The translations under genes and the position numbers were made by a program. Source: Monarcha castaneiventris obscurior (taxonomy: Eukaryota; Chordata; Aves; Passeriformes; Monarchidae). From it: a stretch of 64,000 nucleotides of DNA. The stretch lies in contig JAMPIT010000476.1 in the NCBI GenBank assembly GCA_026261815.1, positions 4,429,501 through 4,493,500 of the forward strand. Reading direction: 5' to 3'. The notes below the pieces were generated by a model. It did not search any database. It was not told the origin of the DNA and worked only from the letters and a program-made list of their open reading frames with translations. Positions 57,701 to 64,000 of this stretch are shown here, piece by piece. Within the stretch, counting starts at the first letter, position 1. Each line of letters opens with the position of its first letter.

Positions 57701-60292
57701 CCAGATGAGTAGCCCAGATGCTACCTGGAGTAGCCCAGCTTCATTTTAGCTCTCTACATCTCTTCTTTCCTGTCAGCAGACCCTAAGTCTGGAAATAACC
57801 TGACATCTTTCAGGCATAATTTCCTGTCCCCAGTACTAGCTGGCTCTGTAGAAAGTCTGAGGTGTAATTTATGGCTTGAAATAAGGCTAAAGGAGTAAGA
57901 TTTGAAGGGAGTTGGATGTGATGCTCTGGAACGGGGTGGAGATTTCAGATGACATAGGAATAAAGTTATCTGCTTGTGTCAGTCTGTGTACTAGGGGAAG
58001 AACAACATGCTGTTAGCAGTGGGAAGACTTTTCCCCTTGAGGTTCTCATTCCTTAGTTTGATGTGCTTGGAGATGTGGAGCAAAAGTCAGGATATGTATT
58101 GCAAACTGCTCTCGTGCAGGGAGAAAACACAGGACAACATGCGAGTCCCAGCACAGGGGGGAGCAGGAAACAGTGTCAGGTGTCCAAATACATCAAAACA
58201 ATGAACTCTGGGGCTCTGGCTTTCTGGAAAAGAGTCAGGTTATATAACTGCAAAATTAGATCCTGGGACCCAGCTAGAGAAAAGCTCACATATCTCAGAG
58301 CAGCTCTTTGGTGGTATAACTGGTTAAAATGTGAAAAAACAGAGTGGCTTGGTGAGATTTTAGTACTGGCGTGACTTGAAATAATTGGGCCACTTTAAAT
58401 TTGTTTGAAGTACAGTGAGAAGTACAGTTAAATGCCTGCTGTCAGAAATGTGTTTACTAGAAAGTAGGGCTGGTCTTCATATTATCCAAACTGAAGGGAT
58501 AAGAACTTAAACCTTTTGTCTTTGTGGTTGTGGGTGTATTTCCACGCTGATCACGTGCTGGCCTGAGTGCAGTCTGTGGTCAGTGGGATGATTCCTCCAA
58601 GTAGAAACACAAGCTGATAGGACACCCCTGAGTTTTACAGCTGAGCCTTTGCTCAAGCTTGGTAGCTTTATACAGTCTTAAACATAGGGATCTAAATCTA
58701 ATTGTTTTCCCTGGTAGTTGTTCCTCAGAAGCTTTTGCCAGGAAGGTGCTGCTGTTATGATTAGGACTCTGGCTAAGCACATTATATTTACTCTTTGTTA
58801 TAAGCTTCCCTACTGCCATGAAATTTCTAGGATCTTGGGTGGAGGATGGAAGGGCTTTGAAGGGAGAGAGTAATACTGGAAGTCTTCTAGTTTTGGTTTG
58901 GTTGTTTTGTTTTGTTTTTTTAATGTTGAGTCTGTTCGTTGCTGATAGGTGCTAATGCACTTGATACAGCTTGGTACTTCCCAGCACTTCTGTGGAGCTG
59001 GAGAAGTTCAAGGGATGGAAATGCACATGAATCACCTCAAGTCTCTTGAGAGCAACAGTAGTCTGGAGAAGCTGCCTCAGAGCTTTATAGTCTCAGTCTC
59101 ATCTGCCACACAGCACGATCTGTGTTGGACCAGATGTCACTTAGAGGGCCTGTGTGACTTGACACAGATGTTATGGAAGTGTCTGGAGCAGGGCATCAAA
59201 AGTAGAGGGGTTAAAGCATAATTTTGGATGAGAGAACTGTGTCATGTTAATATTACATTCCAAAGCAGTGAAGAGGCAGAGCTGGTGTTTTAAATTAACA
59301 TATGTGTTCTGGAATCATTTACTTCATCCACATTAACATGCATTCCACTTGTGCTTTGATAAATAGCTCTCTCATCCAGCAGAAATGGCAGGTTTATTTA
59401 ATGAAGCGTGAAATAAATCAGCGGGGGAAATCAAGGGGAAGACACATCATTGACAGCTCCCTTCCCTAATGTCCCCACTTCTCCTTCTTTGAAAAGGAGA
59501 GGGAGTTCTAGCAAGGGTATTTTGTAAGTGTGGCTGTGTTCATTAGGAGCCTGGATTTTCTTTGGGGAAGGGTGCCTGATTTCTTCTGCTTTTCAGGCAG
59601 GGCTTAGTATGTAAGCATCACTTGGGTGGTGGCTGATTTGTTCATTGACTGACTTGTCTAACACTAAAGAGAGCCAGATCAGGACTTCAGAAGCTCATTT
59701 TGAAAGCATGAAAGATCTTTCTTTGACGTATCCAAGGCAGACTGTGCTGAGGTATCCATGAAGTGAATGCCAGCACTTTTTTTGGCCATGGGAAAAACTT
59801 GTCCTGGCTGATGCTTGGTGGGTAGTGACAAGCTTATCTCATGGTGAATGAAATGTCTTGGTCTTCACTTTGTTTGCTTTGAATGACAGTGCTCCTTAGT
59901 CACTTAAAGAGAAAATCCTCATGTCTTCTGGGTTGTGAAAACACAGTTGGCCATCTACCCATGGTAGAAGTGTTTTAACTGTGTCACCTGACCTGCATGC
60001 TATTAGCAAAGGCATTCAACAAAGTCGTGCTGCGTGGAGGTTCATCAGGATTAGGTTAACAGGGCAAATGTTTAAGAAAAAAAAGGAGGGGAAGCTGCGT
60101 GAGGGGTGAATTCTCTTCAAAAGAGGTTGGAAGCCCATTTCAGTCTGCTACTGTTTCTGCTTTGTCCAGGTTTCGAGGGAAGCGTCTGTGGACACAACGT
60201 CGACGACTGCCCGAATCACAAGTGCCTGAACGGGGGGGTTTGCGTGGATGGGGTGAACACCTACAACTGCCGCTGCCCGCCCCAGTGGACAG
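33688..60292 (+). CDS. NOTCH2: NOTCH2, 5' part (exons 1-5; continues past right edge)
   Basis: Coding exons are 33,688-33,769, 43,226-43,307, 53,107-53,366, 54,014-54,349 and 60,170-60,292. They total 883 nt, 294 codons plus one base. The exon lengths 82, 260, 336 and 123 for exons 2-5 match the human gene as I remember it. The N-terminus is a signal peptide (Leu/Ala core, residues about 5-27), followed by EGF1 (C31-C65), EGF2 (71-104), EGF3 (112-145), EGF4 (151-182), calcium-type EGF5 (189-221), EGF6 (228-260) and the start of EGF7 (from C267). It is the ligand-binding single-pass receptor of the Notch pathway. NOTCH2 rather than another paralogue is supported by CVNEGKC-like spacing in EGF1, [12 protein letters not shown], and DDCPN followed by [21 protein letters not shown] in two blocks. 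The EGF8-36, LNR, transmembrane and ankyrin exons are outside the window. Confidence 0.95.
33779..33833 (+). other. G-quadruplex-prone G-run cluster at start of NOTCH2 intron 1
   Basis: Runs of 4, 8, 4, 7 and 7 G occur within 55 bp (33,779-33,782, 33,788-33,795, 33,803-33,806, 33,817-33,823, 33,827-33,833), starting 10 bp after the exon 1 boundary. In transcribed RNA this is on the sense strand, so both DNA and RNA quadruplexes are possible. Confidence 0.7.
33992..34000 (+). promoter_or_regulatory. Consensus RBPJ (CSL) site in NOTCH2 intron 1
   Basis: CGTGGGAAC is identical to the site at 32,729 and a full match to YGTGRGAAM. It is about 305 bp downstream of the ATG, inside the CpG island. 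This would allow Notch autoregulation, but motif evidence alone is weak. Confidence 0.3.
36868..37090. promoter_or_regulatory. Enhancer-like block with perfect X-box in NOTCH2 intron 1
   Basis: A patch of mixed composition with several CpGs lies in AT-rich intron. It contains a full X-box (ATTGCC-AT-GGAAAC at 37,059-37,072), which matches the RFX consensus RYYNYY-N(1-3)-RRNRAC. It also has AATTAATAAAG and TTTAATTG homeodomain-type cores. It resembles a conserved non-coding element, but conservation cannot be tested here. Confidence 0.3.
41150..41500. promoter_or_regulatory. Possible enhancer block, NOTCH2 intron 1
   Basis: A more GC/CpG-rich patch in AT-rich intron. It contains a small direct repeat (TTGGACAC at 41,230 and 41,251) and a RUNX-like TGCGGTTA near 41,366. 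Composition is the only evidence. Confidence 0.18.
43226..43307 (+). CDS. NOTCH2: NOTCH2 exon 2
   Basis: The acceptor is TTTCTTTCAG. The 82-nt exon reads [16 protein letters not shown] and then [10 protein letters not shown], the first four cysteines of EGF1, with an N-G-T sequon. It ends in phase 2 before GTAAGTTTG. Confidence 0.95.
47780..48060. promoter_or_regulatory. Possible enhancer block, NOTCH2 intron 2
   Basis: A patch with elevated CpG holds a CRE/ATF-like TGACGCAT near 47,837 and an AP-1-like TTAGTCATCA near 48,004. It differs in composition from its surroundings. No other evidence. Confidence 0.18.
51730..51800 (+). repeat. G/T-rich low-complexity tract
   Basis: Repeated GTT, GGTGGT and TTTTG words in NOTCH2 intron 2, followed by a T/C-rich stretch. 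Simple sequence without apparent function. Confidence 0.6.
53107..53366 (+). CDS. NOTCH2: NOTCH2 exon 3
   Basis: The acceptor is TCTGTTGCAG. The 260-nt exon completes EGF1 ([11 protein letters not shown]), encodes all of EGF2 (CKNGGTC core) and most of EGF3 (CLNGGTC core). Both cores fit the O-fucose consensus C-X4-(S/T)-C. It ends in phase 1 before GTGGGC. Confidence 0.97.
53367..54013 (+). other. NOTCH2 intron 3
   Basis: A short 647-bp AT-rich intron; nothing else seen in it. Confidence 0.9.
54014..54349 (+). CDS. NOTCH2: NOTCH2 exon 4
   Basis: The acceptor is TTTCCTACAG. The 336-nt exon encodes the end of EGF3, EGF4, EGF5 and most of EGF6. EGF4 has both an O-glucose consensus (CTSQPC) and an O-fucose consensus (CANGSTC). 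EGF5 starts DVNEC and carries the Asn/Asp-hydroxylation pattern ([12 protein letters not shown]), typical of calcium-binding EGFs. EGF6 has CMNGGTC. It ends in phase 1 before GTAACG. Confidence 0.97.
54350..60169 (+). other. NOTCH2 intron 4
   Basis: A 5.8-kb AT-rich intron with no recognisable exon or transposon. A GC-richer patch lies near 57.52-57.64 kb and a possible TEAD-site pair near 59.26-59.35 kb. Confidence 0.85.
59255..59347 (+). promoter_or_regulatory. Pair of TEAD-type (MCAT) motifs, NOTCH2 intron 4
   Basis: ACATTCCA at 59,255-59,262 and GCATTCCA at 59,340-59,347 match the TEAD core CATTCC(A/T). NOTCH2 is a known YAP/TEAD target in mammalian liver, but these short motifs are common by chance. 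Confidence 0.18.
60170..60292 (+). CDS. NOTCH2: NOTCH2 exon 5
   Basis: The acceptor is TTTGTCCAG. The 123-nt exon encodes the end of EGF6 (GFEGSVC) and EGF7 up to its fifth cysteine ([32 protein letters not shown]). EGF7 has the calcium-binding start and hydroxylation pattern, but V instead of S/T before C3, so it lacks the O-fucose site. It ends in phase 1 before GTACGT. Confidence 0.96.
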
Positions 60293-63200
60293 GTACGTTC
60301 TGTGGGGGACCAGCACAGGGACTGTGGCCCTCACCCTGTGCCCGTGGCTGCAGTCAGGGGCAGATGCCAGTACAGCCCTTAAAAGAAAGCTCTTGGCATC
60401 AAAACTGCCACAACGAAGTGCAATTTCCCCATGGGTGGCACTTCTCGTATGGATATACTTTGTAAATGGATAAATGTTTTCCAAAAGTACAAAACGCAGC
60501 TTTGCTGTTACAGCTGTGTGCACATAACAGTGCTTTGTTGATACTTTTAGGGGTATTTCTGAGATGAGATAATGATCATATTTATTATAGTAATGCTGCT
60601 GAGGAACAGGGCAAATCTGAAAGGAGGCATAGGTGGGGGGAAAAAAAAGGGAAGAGAAATGTATGTATGGGAAGCTTATGGTTTTGCTATTATTATTTTC
60701 CTGCTTGACTTATTTTTATCTAGATTTCTCTGACTGGCAAAGCTACTTTTGCTTCATAAATGAGTCTGTTTTTACTCTGAATCTGAAGGGGAAAAAAAGC
60801 GTGAATTTCAAGAAAGTGTTATGCACAATATAAGGAAGCAGCTTACAGGAAACTCAGTGTCATATTTAGTTGCAAAATGTCTCCATACCTCAAAAATAAA
60901 CAAATACCTCCGGTTATGGGGTGAGTTTTTTTGAGTCATACTAGTCTTTCTTAGCTGGCACACTTTTTCAGTTGAGTATGGTTTTGCCCTTACTTGAAAA
61001 TCATAGGTAAAAAGAAAGACGTAAAACCAGCTTTAAAAATGCTTTTTTTACCTCAGAGAACATTCATTCTCGTTTTAAACAGTTTGTCATTAATTGCAAA
61101 GGAGGCTGCCAGTTAAGAACCCTCATTAACTTATAAAACATATATTCTTAAATGAAGTTAAAAACCACATAAGAGTGAAGTGCACCACAGCTTGCATAGG
61201 TCTTTGAAACTACGTGTGAATAGGAAAAAATTAGTCCTCCCCTCAATGAGCAAGTGTCCTTGCTTCTGTACTGCTTCTCCATGTCCTGAAAGCCTGCAGA
61301 GTGAAACCTGTAAAGGAAAACATGAGAGCTTGGGTATGGAGACAACAACCCCTTAGTAACCCCTGAAGTCTTGCTCCATTCCACAGAAATTATAACCCTT
61401 ATGATTCCTAGCATCTGTCAGTAGGAAATTATTCTCAGTCTTACTCCCAAGTATAGAGGATATAATGATCATGAACATACAGCCCCCAAGGGGTTATTTT
61501 GGCATCATAAATTTAGCTTGGCTTACAGGATTTAGGTGGATGTCTGCTGTCAGCTAGGGATGACTTCTGCAACTCACCTGGAAGAGATCTTGGTGGAATA
61601 GGCTGTGATTCTGTTTGGTTTTGTGGTAGATTGTCTCCCCAATCAACTCTTTGCAGTGCAAAGATCAGAGGTGATTCCCTCTCTGAAGCTCTTATGGGCT
61701 CTGATTAACATTGAGAAAAAATTGTTAGACCTGTGTTGTGGCCTGTCTTGTGCCATCTTTCTCCAGGGTGGATGGTCTTTCTGGAAAACGTTGTGTGTGT
61801 GAAGGATGCTTCCCTCCAGTGAAACCCTGGAAAGAGAGAGCAATTCCCCAAATGTTATGTTCCCAAGGTTTTCTAACACAATTTGATGGAATGGGCTTTC
61901 TGAGAATTTCCTTTGTTTATGGTTCAGCTGAGGTTATCAGTGCAGCAGTGGTTTTAGGTGATGGCTTCTCAAGGCTGTTGTCTTTCTAGGCTTAGGTCAG
62001 TGTGGAAATAAAAATGATCTCACAATTTAGGAAACAGCAGCTTGGCTATTTGAACAATGAGGGTTAGAACCTTTATGGAACTGAACTGTCCTGTCTAAAA
62101 TGCTCAGTGCAAGTTTCTATGACTCCTTTCTGTCATCTTGGTAGCATTTTCTTGAAAGAAGCTTTTTTTTTTTTTCTGAATGGACTTCAATCCCCTTCCT
62201 GCATCTTCAATAGAGACCAAGGAGGTGAGGAAAACAATACACATCCAGCTTGGAGACATGAGAGGTGACACTGAGGCAGGGCACGAAGCAGGGAAGGTGG
62301 ATAGAGGACTCATGGAATAGTTTGGAGAGAAAGATGGTATTTTTTCAAGATTAAACTGCAGTTGATGCTGACAGGAATAAACAATAAAACATTAGTTATT
62401 CAGCATTAAGGAAGTGCATAAGTGCAGGTCCATCCTTTACACAAAGGGGATTTATAACATTTAAATCATCTCTAAGGTAAGTGAAGAGGGGAGAACTGAG
62501 CAGGCAACTCTTTTGGAGTCTGTCCTGATAAATGTTACAGCTCAACAGGGCCAAACTGTGAGAATGAACACTTCAGGAAGACAAAAGCTTCCAATGAGAC
62601 CATGAGGTTAGAGGACATTGTGTACTGCTTTAAAAAAAAGGGGGGCGGGGCAAAATACACGTATCTGTAAGAAAACATCAGCCAAAAATGAAAGGATGTT
62701 AAATTTTCTGAAAATACCTGACAGTGTAGATGTGCTGTCTTCCTAACAGTCTCTGCTTTTAAATATTTGTCAACCATTCTTGGGGGAGATTGAGTTTGTC
62801 TGCAGTTTTAGTCTTTACTTAATCTTTGTGCTGTGGGTGATGCTCTCTCATGTTTGTTAATATAGTTTGTGCTTCATGGCACAGAGAAACCAGTCCCATT
62901 CCTTGCTAGAAAAATCAAGAAGCTGTACTGCAGCTGATCAAGAAAAGTTTTGTGAAAAGTAATACTGAAGCAACCTTTACTGAAACAGAATCTGTCCCAG
63001 TTCCTTTTGGTAACCATCTGCCTCTTGTAATTCCCTGACCAGGTGGTAGGCTGGGCTACATAACTATGGTTTTTTTTTTTTTTTAATACTCTTATTTTCT
63101 GCTTGCTCCCACCTTTTGTGATGCTCTTTGCTTTCAGTCTTATTTCCTGCTCCTCAAACAGAGCTCACTGCTCCTTTTCTGTTGAAGTGCCTGCCTTCTC

Positions 63201-64000
63201 ACTCTCATTTTGCTGTTTTTTTCCGGAAAGATAAAATCTTGCCTTTCAAAAACAATGATGTAAAATTCCTGCTGTCACCAGTGTTTTTGTCCCCTTCAAA
63301 GTTCTCGTATTTCATGTGGTTGTAGTGATTATCAATCTCATAAATTTGTAACTGGCAAGACAGACTCGGGTGTGTTTGGGTGAAACTGCCCCAGATCTTT
63401 CCTGTTGCTGAATGTTAACTGATTGTTGGTTTGTTTAAAGATGACTTTATCTTGTCCCAGGATACGGCCTTTGTTAGAACCAGTGTTTGCTGGGTCCTTT
63501 CAAAGCACAGTGTTGCATATGTGTAATCAAGCCTTTTCAATAGTCCTGGCTGCTTTTTTGAAAGTGTGAAGTCTGCATGACAGGCCAGAGAATTTGGTGT
63601 AAGTGTGATTTGAGTCAAAGTTAGCCAAAAATCCTGGCTAATGCCAGGATAAAATGCCATGTGAAGACTGTTTTATGCTGCTGTTCTGCAGCAGTTAAAC
63701 CAGTCTCATTGTGGTCTGAGGAGGAAAGTCTTTACCTTCTCTCCCTGCTCCCAGACACTCTTCCCTTTCCCTTGGGCTGGCTCTGGGATTTGTTGGAGTG
63801 TGCCACTTTAACTCATCTAGTAAAAAATCCTATCCAGCTGCTTTATTTTTCCCCCCTTTCTTGCCTTTTTTCTTTTTTTTTCCTGGGATCAGGAATTAAA
63901 ATTCACAGAGCAGTCTCATGGTGAGTAGATGCAGAGGAAGTGGTGGCAGTCTGGGCTGAAAGTCATATGGAAGATCAGAGTGTCCTTCCACTCACATAGG
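60293..64000 (+). other. NOTCH2 intron 5 (part)
   Basis: AT-rich sequence to the right edge. No EGF-coding exon (exon 6 should begin with GQFC-like residues in phase 1) is present, so the intron continues beyond the window. It includes T-runs at 62,163-62,175 and 63,070-63,084. Confidence 0.8.

Noticed and set aside
60293..64000. NOTCH2 exon 6
   Set aside because: No phase-1 EGF-coding stretch with the expected cysteine pattern appears before the right edge.
1..64000. tRNA, rRNA, CRISPR arrays, endogenous retrovirus or intact transposon
   Set aside because: Scanned by eye for conserved tRNA boxes, regular spacer-repeat arrays, LTR pairs and reverse transcriptase motifs. Only the CR1 tail fragment was supported.

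Overview
This is a vertebrate nuclear DNA window, almost certainly avian. The genes are split by large GT-AG introns, with CpG-island promoters. A truncated CR1 LINE 3' end at about 16.1 kb carries the 8-bp terminal repeat typical of bird CR1 copies, and interspersed repeats are otherwise scarce. There is no prokaryotic, phage or plasmid content.

Layout. (1) 1-17,345 has no convincing coding sequence apart from one speculative 60-nt exon near 8.7 kb. It is read as the start of a long first intron of a minus-strand PACS-family gene (phosphofurin acidic cluster sorting, closest to PACS2). Exon 1 of that gene lies at 17,346-17,473 (minus). (2) 17,474-17,895 is a GC-rich region of about 420 bp that separates the PACS-like start codon from the SEC22B start codon in head-to-head orientation. 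It contains ETS, NRF1-like and repeated GGGCGTG (KLF/SP-type) motifs. (3) 17,896-24,016 is the complete five-exon SEC22B gene (plus strand, 215 aa), an ER-Golgi longin R-SNARE, with a probable 3' UTR to about 25.87 kb. Its intron 3 holds an 82-bp near-identical copy of part of exon 4. (4) About 25.9-33.0 kb is intergenic, with an orphan GC/CpG-rich patch near 26.5-26.9 kb. (5) About 33.04-33.54 kb is a C-rich tract containing a six-unit 36/45-bp minisatellite. (6) 33,688 to the right edge is the 5' part of NOTCH2 (plus strand). Exons 1-5 (82 coding nt, then 82, 260, 336 and 123 nt) encode the signal peptide, EGF repeats 1-6 and most of EGF 7. The remaining exons lie beyond the window.

Function. 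SEC22B works in the early secretory pathway. PACS proteins sort acidic-cluster cargo and shape ER, endosome and mitochondrial contacts. NOTCH2 is a secretory-pathway client and cell-surface receptor. The shared SEC22B/PACS-like CpG island looks like a housekeeping bidirectional promoter. NOTCH2 has its own CpG island, with a G-run cluster just after exon 1 and two consensus RBPJ sites nearby. The SEC22B-NOTCH2 adjacency is relevant to the human NOTCH2/NOTCH2NL/SEC22B region, where these genes were rearranged.

I found no convincing new multi-gene biological system. The most useful items for follow-up are the PACS-like neighbour and its paralogue identity, the SEC22B exon-4 partial copy, the possible cryptic exon near 8.7 kb and the minisatellite upstream of NOTCH2.
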